Of a stretch of DNA of 64,000 nucleotides, positions 7,360-18,900 are shown piece by piece; the stretch's first letter is position 1, and every line of letters starts with the position of its first letter. The position numbers and the translations under genes are program-made. The stretch is from NCBI GenBank assembly GCA_947626285.1, contig CANQRR010000007.1, positions 1 through 64,000 on the forward strand. Direction: 5' to 3'. The DNA is from an uncultured Lachnospiraceae bacterium. GTDB lineage: Bacteria; Bacillota; Clostridia; Lachnospirales; Lachnospiraceae. A model generated the notes under the pieces. That model ran no database searches. It was not told the DNA's origin and worked only from the letters and a program-made list of their open reading frames with translations.

Positions 7360-10300
7360 TCACTTCTGCACGATCTTTACATTTTCTGTCCCGAAGAGCT
7401 CCGCCAGCTTCCCGATCAGCTCGTCGTCGGCGTTCACCGTCCAGTTGTCGCCAAGCCTGCGAACCGCCCGCTCGCTGCTCAGGAGGATCGCGACGTGGTC
7501 CTTGCCCTCCGAATGTCGCAGCAGATCGAAGAGCTCCTGCTCGCGCGCCTGGTACTCCTGCCTGTCGGCGAATTTCACCCAGAGCTCTCGCGGAATCTCC
7601 TCAAACGGCCAGATCTTCTCGCAGATCAGTTTGCTCGGCTTGTCCTCCTCGTAGCTCACACGCCCGCGCACGAACACCTTTCGCTCCTCGGTCAGCAGAT
7701 CGTGATTCTTCTCGTAATCCCGCGGAAACACGATCACTTCGACGTTGCCGACCAAATCCTCAACGTTCAGAAACGCCATCGTCTTGTTGTTTTTCGTATA
7801 TTTGATCTTGCAGCTCGTGATCATGCCGCCGATGATCGCGGTGCTGTTGTCCGTGACCTTGGAGGCGCCGGTCTCCTCGTCAAGCGCGAAATCCGACGTC
7901 ACGTTTGAGATGCCGCGCCGCCACACCGCCTCATATTTTTCAAGCGGATGTCCGCTGACGTAGATGCCAAGCACCTCTTTCTCGTAGGAGAGAAGCTCTT
8001 CCTTCTCGTACTCGCCAACCTCCGGGAGCCGGACCTTGAAATCCTGTTTCTCCTCCTCGCCCAGAATGTCAAACAGCGACATCTGGCCGGAGACTCCGCC
8101 CTTTTTCTGATGCGCGATCTCATTTAAGATGTCCCCGTACACGATCAGAAACTGCTTGCGCGTCCCACCAAGGCTGTCCATCGCGCCTGACTTGATCAAA
8201 CTCTCAAACGTGCGCTTCGTGACGTCCTTGGCGCCGGCCACGCGCTCAATAAAATCGGAAATATCCCGGTACTTCCCATGCTCCGTTCGCTCCTGCATGA
8301 TCGTCTCGATGACCGGGCGGCCGATGCTCTTGATGGCAGAAAGCCCGTAGCGGATGTTCTTTCCGTCCACGGAGAAATTGCCCTCGCCGACGTTGATATC
8401 CGGGGGCAGGATGCCGATGCCCATCTGGCGGCAGGTCAGCGTGTACTCCGCCACCTTGCCCGGATTGTCTATCACGGAGGTCATCAGCGCCGCCATGAAT
8501 TCGACCGGATAATAATATTTCAGATAGGCCGTGCGGTAGGACACCACCGCGTAGGCCGCCGCGTGCGACTTGTTGAACGCGTACTTCGCGAAATCCGTCA
8601 TTTCGTCGTAAATCTTGTTCGCCGTGCGCTCGTCGATCCCGTTCGCCACGCAGCCCGGCACGCCCTCCTCCTGGTTGCCGTAGACGAAATTCTGGCGCTC
8701 CTTCGCCATCACAGCCGCCTTTTTCTTCGACATCGCGCGGCGCACCAAGTCGCTGCGCCCAAGCGTGTATCCGCCAAGGTCGCGCACGATCTGCATGACC
8801 TGCTCCTGATAGACAATGCAGCCGTAGGTCGCTTCAAGAATCGGCTGAAGCTGCGGACAGTCGTAGGTGATCTCCTCCGGGTGGTTCTTCCCGCGGATGT
8901 ACTGCGGAATGAAATCCATCGGCCCCGGACGGTACAGCGAAATTCCGGCGATGATGTCCTCAAGACTCTGTGGCTTGAGCTCCTTCATGAAGCTCTTCAT
9001 CCCCGCGCTCTCAATCTGGAACACGCCGTCCGTCTTTCCGGTCCCGATCGAATCCAGCACCGCCTTGTCGTTGTAATCGATCTCCTCCATCACGATCTTT
9101 TTGCCCGTGCTCTTCTCGGCCAGCTCCACGGCGTTCTGGATCACGGTCAACGTGCGCAGGCCAAGGAAATCCATCTTCAGAAGCCCCAGCTCCTCAAGCG
9201 TCGTCATCGTGAACTGGGTGGTGATCGTCCCGTCGGAACCGCGCGAAAGCGGCACGTACTCGTCCGCCGCCTTTTGGCAGATCACGACGCCCGCCGCGTG
9301 CATCGACGTGTGGCGGGGCAGGCCCTCAAGACGCTTCGACATATCGATGAGTTGATGGATCTGCGCGTCGTTCTCATACATCGTGCGCAGCTCCTGGCTC
9401 ATCGTCAGCGCCTTATCGATCGTGATATTCAGTTCCTGCGGCACCAGCTTGGCGATCGAATCGCAGAGCGCGTAGGGCAGGTCCATCACGCGCCCCACGT
9501 CGCGGATGACGCCGCGCGCCGCCAGCGTACCGAAGGTGACGATCTGTACGACGCGGTCCTTGCCATATTTGCGCACCACGTAGTCGATGACCTCCTGCCT
9601 GCGCTCGAAGCAGAAGTCAACGTCGATATCCGGCATCGACACGCGCTCCGGGTTCAGGAAACGCTCAAACAGCAGGTTGTAGCGGATCGGGTCCAGCTGC
9701 GTGATGCCAAGCGTGTAGGACACGATGCTCCCGGCCGCGGATCCACGCCCCGGACCCACGCTGATGCCGTTCTCCCGCGCGTAGCGGATAAAGTCCCAGA
9801 CGATCAGGAAATAGTCGACATACCCCATCTTCTGAATGACAGAGAGCTCGTACTCCAGCCGCTCCCGGTGCGTCTCGGCCTCTGCCCCGTACAGCCGGGC
9901 CAGACCCTCGTTGCAAAGTTTATTCAAATATTCCCAGGCCGTGTACGGCGCGGGCACATCAAACTGCGGCAGCTTCGTCACACCGAACTCGATCTCCACA
10001 TGACAACGCTGCGCGATCTTGTACGTATTCTCAAGCGCCTCGGGCGCATACGGGAACAGCTCCGCCATCTGCTCAGGCGACTTCACGTAATATTGTCCGC
10101 CCTCATAGCGCATGCGATTCTCATCCGTGAGCTTCTTCCCGGTCTGAATGCACAGCAGGATGTCATGCGCCTCCACGTCGTCCTCGTAAGTGTAGTGAAC
10201 GTCGTTCGTCGCGACCAGCGGAATCCCCGTCTCACGGCTCATGCGCAGCAACTGCTGATTCACCAGCTTCTGATCCGGAATGCCGTGGTCCTGCAGCTCA

Positions 10301-10818
10301 AGGAAGTAGTTGTCCGCGCCGAAGATCCCCCGATACTTCAGCGCGATCTCTTTCGCCTCCTCGTACATCCCGCGCACCAGATAGCGCGGCACCTCGCCGG
10401 CCAGACAGGCGCTCAGCGCGATGATCCCCTCATGATACTTTTCCAGAAGCTCGAGATCGACCCGCGGCCGGTAATAGAAGCCCTCCACGAAGCCCATGGA
10501 GACGATCTTGATCAGGTTCGCGTAGCCCGTGTTGTTCTCCGCGAGCAGCACCAGATGATAGTACCGGCTCTCGTCGTCCCCCGTCTCCCGGTCGAAGCGC
10601 GAATTCGGTGCGACGTACACCTCGCAGCCAAGGATAGGATTGATCCCCGCCGCCTTCGCCTCCTTATAGAAGTCGATGACCCCGTACATCACGCCGTGAT
10701 CGGTAATCGCCGCGGAGTCCATCCCCAGCTCCTTCACCCGCGCCACGTATTCTTTTATCTTGTTCGACCCGTCCAGCAGGCTGTACTCCGTGTGGACATG
10801 CAAATGCGTAAAATTCAC
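7360..10818 (-). CDS. dnaE: DNA polymerase III alpha subunit, DnaE type
   Basis: About 1152 residues. An N-terminal PHP domain (FTHLHVHTEYSLLDGS, then TDHGVMYG) is followed by the C-family polymerase palm with PGRGSAAGSIVSYTLGI and the catalytic acidic motif PDIDVDF. A helix-hairpin-helix thumb/finger region follows, then an OB-fold near the C-terminus (IIGGMITSCKIKYTKNNKTM). It is a replicative DNA polymerase working with the beta clamp. I favour a GTG start at 10818 because AAGGAG sits about 7 bases upstream; an ATG at 10854 is in frame but has no clear ribosome site. Full length for the family and intact. Confidence 0.95.
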   Translation of the reverse strand: MNFTHLHVHTEYSLLDGSNKIKEYVARVKELGMDSAAITDHGVMYGVIDFYKEAKAAGINPILGCEVYVAPNSRFDRETGDDESRYYHLVLLAENNTGYANLIKIVSMGFVEGFYYRPRVDLELLEKYHEGIIALSACLAGEVPRYLVRGMYEEAKEIALKYRGIFGADNYFLELQDHGIPDQKLVNQQLLRMSRETGIPLVATNDVHYTYEDDVEAHDILLCIQTGKKLTDENRMRYEGGQYYVKSPEQMAELFPYAPEALENTYKIAQRCHVEIEFGVTKLPQFDVPAPYTAWEYLNKLCNEGLARLYGAEAETHRERLEYELSVIQKMGYVDYFLIVWDFIRYARENGISVGPGRGSAAGSIVSYTLGITQLDPIRYNLLFERFLNPERVSMPDIDVDFCFERRQEVIDYVVRKYGKDRVVQIVTFGTLAARGVIRDVGRVMDLPYALCDSIAKLVPQELNITIDKALTMSQELRTMYENDAQIHQLIDMSKRLEGLPRHTSMHAAGVVICQKAADEYVPLSRGSDGTITTQFTMTTLEELGLLKMDFLGLRTLTVIQNAVELAEKSTGKKIVMEEIDYNDKAVLDSIGTGKTDGVFQIESAGMKSFMKELKPQSLEDIIAGISLYRPGPMDFIPQYIRGKNHPEEITYDCPQLQPILEATYGCIVYQEQVMQIVRDLGGYTLGRSDLVRRAMSKKKAAVMAKERQNFVYGNQEEGVPGCVANGIDERTANKIYDEMTDFAKYAFNKSHAAAYAVVSYRTAYLKYYYPVEFMAALMTSVIDNPGKVAEYTLTCRQMGIGILPPDINVGEGNFSVDGKNIRYGLSAIKSIGRPVIETIMQERTEHGKYRDISDFIERVAGAKDVTKRTFESLIKSGAMDSLGGTRKQFLIVYGDILNEIAHQKKGGVSGQMSLFDILGEEEKQDFKVRLPEVGEYEKEELLSYEKEVLGIYVSGHPLEKYEAVWRRGISNVTSDFALDEETGASKVTDNSTAIIGGMITSCKIKYTKNNKTMAFLNVEDLVGNVEVIVFPRDYEKNHDLLTEERKVFVRGRVSYEEDKPSKLICEKIWPFEEIPRELWVKFADRQEYQAREQELFDLLRHSEGKDHVAILLSSERAVRRLGDNWTVNADDELIGKLAELFGTENVKIVQK

Positions 10819-10964
10819 GGTCTGCTCCTTCTCGCTTTCCCAGCCGCCGGGCATCCCCTTCCCTGCGCAGGAACGCGTTTTGCGCGGCTCGTTGCTTTTA
10901 TGAATATCTTACCACAACTTTGGCGTTCTGCACACAGGATATTTTAAAAGAATTTTGCGCGCAA

Positions 10965-10988
10965 CAAAAGCCGCCCAAACCGGGCGGC
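10965..10988 (-). terminator. Intrinsic terminator after the Rpn-like tandem genes
   Basis: On the minus strand GCCGCCC pairs with GGGCGGC around a 5-nt loop and is followed by TTTTGTTG. The same hairpin sequence, without the T-run, recurs at 12821-12839. Confidence 0.8.
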
Positions 10989-11014
10989 CCGCCAATATCT
11001 GCCATAGGTTCTCA

Positions 11015-11661
11015 TTACTTAGCCAAAGCAACCGGTTCGGCAAACCATTCCTGTACAGTCTCTACGCTGACACTAACTGCCGTTGCGATTTTATTCACCG
11101 GTAATCCCATGTCTCTGAGTTTATAGGCTGTCTCTTTAGCCTGATCCAATCTGCCCATTTGCGCACCCTGCTGTAGCCCCTGCTGCCTGCCTTTTTGCAG
11201 TTCGGCTGCCATCTCGTCTCGCATCATCCATCTCATTACATCATTCATCTCTGGGAACCCCCTCCTTGTTTTCTCATATAATTCATAGTTTGCTGCCATA
11301 CTCGCATGCAGGACAGCCTCCATATTCTCACGGTCTCTCTGCTCTTCAACCCTCCGCGCATCCTCGGTGAAGCCCCTGATGTCTTCCACCATCGCATTTC
11401 TTGAAAGCACTCGCAGACTCCTATGCTGCGCTCCCTCAAGCTCTCTCGTCACAATGACCTGTGCCGGAATAAACAGCCCTGTTATGTAATATACGCCGCC
11501 GCATCTCTTCTCAACCCTGAAGCCGTATCTTCCCATGCTATTGAACAGTTCCCTAGGATAATTCTCCCGAAAAAGCGATACCGTCAACTGATCCGCGGGA
11601 ACCTGATCAACCGTCTCCCCCAGCCCTTTATAAATACAGGCGTAGCCGACCGTCTTGAAAG
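11015..11661 (-). pseudogene. 5'-truncated tandem copy of the PD-(D/E)XK nuclease gene
   Basis: This frame aligns with the C-terminal two thirds of the adjacent full gene, starting at FKTVGYACIYKGLGETVDQ directly after that gene's TAA at 11662-11664. It lacks the nuclease core (Asp and Glu-x-Lys) found in the first 95 residues of the full copy. A TTG at 11587 could start a 190-residue product (MTVSLFRENYPRELF...), so a catalytically dead partial protein with the C-terminal helix-turn-helix-like segment may still be made. The junction suggests unequal recombination between tandem copies. I treat it as a pseudogene. Confidence 0.7.
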
Positions 11662-12576
11662 TTACTTACCCAGAGCAACCGGTTCGGCAAGCCATTCCTG
11701 TACAGTCTCTACGCTGACACTAACTGCCGTTGCGATTTTTTCCATCGGTAATCCCATGTCATGAAGTTTATAGGCTGTCTCTTTAGCCTGATCCAATCTG
11801 CCCATTTGCGCACCTTGCTGTCTGCCTTTCTGTATTCCAGCCTCGATTTCATCCCGCATTAACCATCTTACCGCTTCATTCATATCAGAATATTTCCTCC
11901 TCATTCTCTCATATAATTCAGGATTAGCCGCTATACTTACCTGCAGGACAGCCTCCATATTCTCACGGTCTCCATGCTCTTCAATCCTCCGCGCATCCTC
12001 GGTGAAACCCCTGATGTCTTCCTCCAGCGCATTTCTTGAAAGCACTCGCAGACTCCGGTGCTGCGGCCCTTCAAGCTCTCTCGTCACAATGACCTGCGCC
12101 GGAATAAACAGCCCTGCTATGTAATACATGCCATCGCATTTCTTTTTGACCTTGAGGCCATATCTCTTTAAGCTTCGGAACAACTCTCGCGGATAATTCT
12201 CCCGAAAGAGCGATACCGTCAACTGATCCGCGGGAATCTGATCGACCGTCTCACCCAGCCCTTTATAAATACAGGCGTAGCCGACCGTCTTGAAAAAGTC
12301 ATCAATCGTCAACCCGTCGTCCGGGGACTTGTATTCCACGATGTTGTACTGTCTGAATATATGACCGATCTGGTTCTCTATACGTGCATTACCCAGCTTT
12401 TTGATCACCAACAGATCGATCTGAAGGGGCTTCTTGCTCAGGTTATACTCGCGCCGAAAGTCCAGCTCCGCCCGGTTCGCAGACAGCTCCAACTCCGCCG
12501 CCGCGCAAAAGGCGGGATGCCACTGGATGTCCATATCCGGAAGCGGCACATTTTCATTCTTTTCAAAAAACTGCAT
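11662..12576 (-). CDS. Rpn-like PD-(D/E)XK nuclease family protein
   Basis: A 304-residue protein. Residues 35-95 look like a PD-(D/E)XK fold core: PLQIDLLVIKK supplies the Asp and NIVEYKSPDD the Glu-x-Lys pair, followed by a conserved Tyr-rich helix (TVGYACIYKG). The last 60 residues (KGRQQGAQMGRLDQAKETAY then KIATAVSVSVETVQEWL) form a coiled linker and a helix-turn-helix-like tail typical of the Rpn/YhgA-like group. Such proteins are mobile-element-type or recombination-promoting nucleases; the substrate is not known. A tandem truncated copy follows and a third 3' remnant lies at 12821-12895, so this locus has been duplicating. Confidence 0.7.
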   Translation of the reverse strand: MQFFEKNENVPLPDMDIQWHPAFCAAAELELSANRAELDFRREYNLSKKPLQIDLLVIKKLGNARIENQIGHIFRQYNIVEYKSPDDGLTIDDFFKTVGYACIYKGLGETVDQIPADQLTVSLFRENYPRELFRSLKRYGLKVKKKCDGMYYIAGLFIPAQVIVTRELEGPQHRSLRVLSRNALEEDIRGFTEDARRIEEHGDRENMEAVLQVSIAANPELYERMRRKYSDMNEAVRWLMRDEIEAGIQKGRQQGAQMGRLDQAKETAYKLHDMGLPMEKIATAVSVSVETVQEWLAEPVALGK

Positions 12577-12638
12577 TTACTCTGTATTTTCTCTGCCCCC
12601 ATCGAAAACACATATCACAGTCAAACTGTTATAGTCAC

Positions 12639-12667
12639 ATTATACAAAGTAGCACGAGGGATTTCAA
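12639..12667 (-). promoter_or_regulatory. Promoter of the Rpn-like gene
   Basis: On the minus strand TTGAAA (12662-12667) and a perfect TATAAT (12639-12644) are 17 bp apart, about 65 bp before the start codon. Confidence 0.75.
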
Positions 12668-12820
12668 GGAAAAAAGTATTAAAATAATCTAAAGCAATCA
12701 AATGTATACCTTAGAAGTCGCTTTGGGAGCGTCGGCAACGTAAACGGTACAAAACAGGCAACTACGTCCCTTGCGGACTTTCACCACAGGCTGACGGCAC
12801 TCCCGCCATACCGCAAGACA

Positions 12821-12895
12821 GCCGCCCAAACCGGGCGGCCGCCAATATTTATCATAGATTCTCATTACTTAGCCAGAGCAGTCGGTCCGCCGGAT
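12821..12895 (-). repeat. Third 3' remnant of the Rpn-like gene plus its terminator hairpin
   Basis: This segment aligns base for base, with few differences, to 10970-11040. It holds the last codons (…ALAK then TAA at 12865-12867), the post-stop spacer ATGAGAATCTATG-like, and the GCCGCCC/GGGCGGC hairpin. It sits just beyond the end of the giant surface protein gene, whose transcript it may terminate, though the T-run is lost. The remaining 12577-12933 gap holds the Rpn promoter and nothing else I can name. Confidence 0.7.
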
Positions 12896-12933
12896 TCCCG
12901 GCTTACCGCATCCCTATCTGCCGAATCGCCGCT

Positions 12934-15900
12934 TTACCGTCCCGCGCGTTTCTTTCTGCGCTTCTGCCCGAAGGCCACTGCGCAGGTGCCGGCTGAGAGC
13001 GCCATCAGAAGCAGGTACCTCATGTAATCCGTATCGTCTCCGGTCTTCGGCGCCGTCTTCGTCTCCTCCACTTCCGTCTCTGATTCAAACTCGGATTCAG
13101 ACTCGTATTCAGTCTCAAACTCGCTCTCGCTCTCGTGCTCTTCCTCCGCCGCGGCATAATCGTTCGTGATCACAACCTCCTGGTTCCAGTTGCTGTTGTT
13201 CAGCACGACCTCGCTCTTGTCGATCGAGATCTTGTATCCCGTCACCGCGGCCGGATCCAGCGGCGTACCGTTCACGTCCGTCTCCACCACATAATACGTC
13301 GCGCTGCTGTCGAGCGTCTCCCCGATCGGCAGGTCCGTCACCGTGATGCTCGCGGAGCTGCTCCCGCCGAGCGACAGCGCCAGCACATCGCTGGCAGGCT
13401 TCGTCAGCGCCTTGTCTGAGAACACCCTCGCATAGTAGGTGTCGTTGGAAGCCGCCGCCACGCCGCCGACCAGGAACCTCTTCGTGACTGTCAGCCGCCC
13501 GGACAGGTAGAAGCCTGCCGGCAGTTCCACGTACACGTTCGTGAACTCCGCAACTCCTTCCGTCGTGCTGCCCTCGAACGTGAACGCTGCCTCCGCCCCG
13601 TACTCCGGATAGAAGACCAGCCGGTCATTCACCTTCTTCGAGACAAGTTTCGTGCCGTTCTCATCGGTCTCGCCCACGTAATACGTGCCCAGGCCCAGGT
13701 TGTTGAAGAGCACAGAACTCGTCGTCGAATCCCTGAACTCAATCTTCTTGACGTTGCTGACACGATGCTCCCTTGCCGCGTCGGAATACAGCGCCACGTA
13801 ATAGACCGCCTCATGCACGCCGACATCGCTGCTGATCCCATCCAGTCGCAGGTGCTTCGTCACCCGGAGCGAGCGGTTTGCGTTCACCGGCTTTTTCGTA
13901 TCCGTCATCGTCAGGGAGATCACCGTTCCGGCTTTCTCCGTCCCGGTCACCTCGAACGGAACATCCTCCGCTACCTGATAGCCCTCCGGGGCCTCCACCT
14001 CGCTCAGCGTGTACTTGCCCTTGCCGTAACCGCTCAGATCATGAGCCTTTCCGTCAGTCGTCCAGCTCTCCACGATCCTGTCTTCCGCATCCTTTATCAC
14101 GAGCTTCGCGCCGCGCACTGCCGCGCCTGTCTCGTCGACTTTTTGAATGCTGATCTCGTTCAGAGAATCCTCGACCAGAAGCACACCAGCCTTATCAGTC
14201 TTCGTGGTGGTCTTGCTCCCGTCGATCGTACCATCTTCTTTCAGGACAAATGTTGTGTCCGTCGTCACCGTGTAACCGTTCGGCGCAACCGTCTCTCTCA
14301 GCGTGTAGGTCTCGCCTGTCTTCAGTCCCTTGACCTCATGCGGCGCTGTCGTGGAATTCCACTCGGCAACAACCTTATTGTCTTTATCAAGAATCTGGAT
14401 GTGTGCACCCGCAAGTTCCTCGCTGTTCGTCACATCAACCTTGCTGATCTTAACGCTTGTCATGGAATCCTCGACCAGAAGCACACCGTCCTTAACCGTG
14501 GTCGTCGTTTTGCTGTCATCGATCGTTCCGTCTGCCTTCAGCTCAAACGTCGTATCCGACGTTACCTCGTAGCCGTCCGGCGCAACCGTCTCACGGAGCG
14601 TGTACTTCTTGCCCGTCTTCAGGCTCTTGACTTCATGCGGTTCTTCTGTGGAATTCCATTCCTCAACAATATTCCCTTCCTCATCAAGGATCTGGATATG
14701 TGCACCTTTGAGCTCCTCCTGCGTGGTCGCATCTACCTTGCTGATCTTGACGATGGTCTCATCGTTGACAAATGTCACAGCACCTTTTGTACCAAGATCA
14801 GTCGTCGTCTCTTTGACCTTCTTCGTGACAGACTGAATCTCAGCCGCCAGAACGCCCTTGGCATCCGCTTTGTCTGCCACCTTGACAGTTACCGTATAGA
14901 CCGCCGGATCATAGATGACTGTCGCGTCGCTTCCCGGCTGTTCGGTAATCTCGTATACAAATGTCTTACCCTTGTCAGCCTCTCCATAGGAAAGCTCGAA
15001 TTTAACATTCCCATCTTTATCCGCGTTCTTAGTAGTCTCATACTCCGGTGTGCTTGCCGGACTCGTCTGTCTCAGCGTGAACGCGAACATGCTGAGATTC
15101 TTCGTGGAAGCCGGATTCTTCATGGACTTCGTCACGTTCAGCTCTAGCTTGCCGCTTGCGTGCGTTTCCTTGTAAACGTTGTTAAATTCAGCGGTAAATG
15201 TAACTCCGCTCCCATTATAAGTTCCTGACTCTCCTTCCGTTACCTTTTTCCGCCCCTTCACTATAACAGTTTTCTGACCGTTTGATCCATCTGCTACTTC
15301 TACCTGTATCTCATACACCGTCTTATCGTAGACTACTCCATCGACATCTCCCTCTGTCTCCGAAATCGTATAATAATACATGCCGTTTTCAGTATAAGTG
15401 ACAGATCCAAAACTTTGTTCTTCATCATCCGTTACCGTTAAAGTCTTAGTCGTTCCTGTACCACCTGAAGGCATGGGTGTCGTCACACCAGCCGTATTTC
15501 TCACTGCTGTCAGGATGAACTCAAACGCACTGTCCCCGGTTGGATACGGTGTTACATTATAACTCTTCTTTACCTTGAATTCCGCTGTCCCCTCTTCTGC
15601 ATACGAGTTTTTAAAGGTTGCCGTGAACGTCGTCCCACTGCCTGTGTATTCCGCTTCACTCTCTCCTTCAGACGCCTTCTTCCTGCTCTTCACTGTAACA
15701 GTTTTCTCGTCGCCTTCTGCTCCAGCCACGTTCACCTGAACTTCATATACTGTATCGTCGTAGGTTACACCACCGAGCGTTCCCTTCACTTCCGAAATCT
15801 CGTAATAGTATGTGCCGTTTGTCGTATAAGTTATTGACCCGAAGCTTTTCACATTGCCATCCGTCACTGTCAATGTTTTTCTCGTATCCGAAACGCTTGC

Positions 15901-18900
15901 GGGCATCGGGGTGGAAATTCCGGCTGTATTACCTTTCGCCGTCAGCGTAAACATAAATCCACCCTCCGGGAAACTAGTGCTTCCGGTGTAGGTCTTCTGA
16001 ACTTTGAGCTGAGCAACCGCTTCTTTCACATAAGCATTAACAAAATCAAGTGTTCCTATCGTTGCGTCCGTCTGTTCTTCCCCTCGGATTTTTTTAACAG
16101 TAACATTTTTAGTCAATCCGCCAGTACCGTCTTCATTCACCGCAACTGTAATATGATACTGTACTGTATCAGTTGTAAATCCAGAATTAGCATCTACAGC
16201 TCGTTCCTTTACCACATAGTAGTACGTTTTAGCTTTGCTGTATTCAATCTTGCTAAAGCTGAATTCTATACCATCTTCTTTTGTAATTTCTTCGCCTTTT
16301 GTCGAAACGCTCTCCTTAGGACTCAATGATTCACTAACATCGAAAGTGCTGTCTGTTTCATAAAGGTCAAAGACAAATGTTGTTGAAGTTCTATCGAGCC
16401 CTGTAATAGTCTTCTTTCCACTGAATGTAACATCCGTTTTTCCCTTTTCATTTGAAATGTTAAGCGTCTGACCCTCATAGATCGCTATGGCATCTTTCAA
16501 CGTTTCCGGAATATCATCAGCGCTAAGTGAATCATTAGTAAAATAGAACTTAATCGGTTCTTCCAGCAGAGCAAATCCTTCTGGCGCTGCTGTTTCTTCC
16601 AGTTGATACAATATATACGGTTCAAAATATGTACCGTCATCATCCATATTCAACTTAATTGTATCACTTGTGCCATTTGCATTTGTCGTGATACCACTCT
16701 TCAGGACTTTTCCACTCGCATCAAGCAAGTCAAAGGTAGCACCTTCCAGTCCAAGCGCGGCATTATCATTCCCGTACTTAAAAATACGCAAGGAAAACGA
16801 TTCATGTCCAACACTGCCACTGGACTCTTGCTTTTTTTCTAAACCATCTTCTACCTTACTATAATAATCATCCTGTCCAACCACATATGCTGTGTTTGAA
16901 TAAGTTACCGTATCACCTGGACTTCCCAATACAATAGCATCATATGTAATTTCATATCTTGCCAGATTTACTGGCTCTTTAATTGTTATCTCCATTCCAC
17001 TTGAATTAGGGATAACAATATAGCTCCCCGCAGGAATCTCTGAATCATTTTTAGTGATCTTAAGGCTCTCAAAATCTAGCAGGAGATTTTTATATTCATC
17101 CTGAATCTTGAAAGTTCCATCTTCCTGAGCATAATCAGTTACGTAGGCAACCGTAATCTTATAGCGTCCTTTATATTCCTTGTTTGACTCCGGATCTACA
17201 ATCTCCTCTTTATTAAATAACGGGTTCTTGTAATTTACGCTGACTACATTACTAACGCCAAAATCCTCCTGATCTCCTACATCAACTTTGGCTTGATTAG
17301 TCAGATTAACGCCATCCGACGACGTGATTACACCTTCTGCTACTTCCATCTGGTAAAACAGCCTATAAACAAATGGCTTTGGCGGATCCTCTGTTGACAA
17401 ATCAGTTAAAAGGCCCAAATTAAATGTGAGAACGCTCTGTTTTCCTGAAGCGCTTGTGCTTGTAGTGATTTGAGAGTCTTCAATTTCGACCCACTTGCCT
17501 CCTATACTCTCATCCGCGCCTGTCTGCCATTGGTCTTTCGTATAAAGCAAATAAGCACTGCCTGGCACATATGACATCTGCGGGCTATGAGTGTCCTTTA
17601 CAACGACATTTCCATCCATGCCCATACGTTTAGTATCAATCGCCACAGCAAACGAATATTTTCGGCCATCATTCGTGTAATTCTTATCATTTACCCAATA
17701 GCCATCGACTTTCGCCTTTTCTACTGCAATCCTTCCCGGAATATCAGCTTCTCCCTTGGCGCTGCCATCATCCCAATTAATCGTATTAGTAAGGGTTTCT
17801 CCTTCTGCAAACGTACCCTCATCCTTTACTTTTGTCTCATAATAGAACGTAATCGTTCTCTTCGGTCCGTTAATGTGTGAAACCTTTTTATTATCATCTA
17901 CGTTTTTCTCTTGTGATACCTGACTTCCAAAAAAGAAGTAATCTGTCGGATTCCATGGGTCTTTCTGCACAATATATGTATCCGGGCTCAGACCCTCAAC
18001 ACTAATAGAATCTCGTATAATGTTTCTCGCATCTGTTGTTTGTCCGTAGGTATCATCTGAGAAATAAAAATCCATTCCCGTTTCCGGCACCTGAATTGTA
18101 ACTTTCCATTTGACACTGTCAACGCTTATGCTATCCTCAACAGGGTCTTTTGTCGGTTTGGGAATTCCACCCTCAACTATTCCCTTGCCACTATCTGAAT
18201 GTTCTCCATCTCCAACCGTATTAACCACTGACTGCTTGCCAAACAATGTGTTTAAAATATCGTCCTTGATATACGTCTTATATTTGAAAGTATAAGAATG
18301 TGCCTCGGAATGACTTTCTCCATATGTATCAGCAGGATTCGTGCCAATCATATAAGACCATGTAAGTCCATCTTCAGGCACATCTATATCAAATGTCACG
18401 CCGTCATCCCGTACAACATGAATTTTATCCCCAGACTGATAATAGACAAGTCCATCTACAGGAGGATTTACCGTATCTTGCACAGTATTATTCCATACTG
18501 ATTTTGCTCTGGATATATTATATTCGAAGCTCCAGTCAAAATACTTTTTTGCACCTTCTTCCTGCGGAATTACTGCACTTACGTCATTTTTATTAAACCA
18601 TTTATATTCCTTAATCGTATCTCCTACATTTGCTTCAACCTCATTTTCGAGTTTCTCATCTTTACCATTTTTTCCTTTTATTGAAGCCTTGTTCTTGACA
18701 GTATCAAAGTCAAAGTCCTCATCGTACAAATTTCCTAATACACCGTCTTTAAACTCAGCTTTATATGTGATTGTGACTCCATGCTGATAATCTACGTTAT
18801 CAATCGTTTCATCTACCTTTATAGTCCATTGATTATCCCCGCTGCCTTTTACAAACTCGCATCTGGTCGTGGTCGAGCCTATCGTTAAATCGTAATAATA

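Noticed and set aside
8278-10947. A long plus-strand open frame (889 codons)
   Set aside because: It lies antisense to dnaE, has Arg/His/Leu-rich composition and no family motif or ribosome site; it is a by-product of GC-rich codon use.
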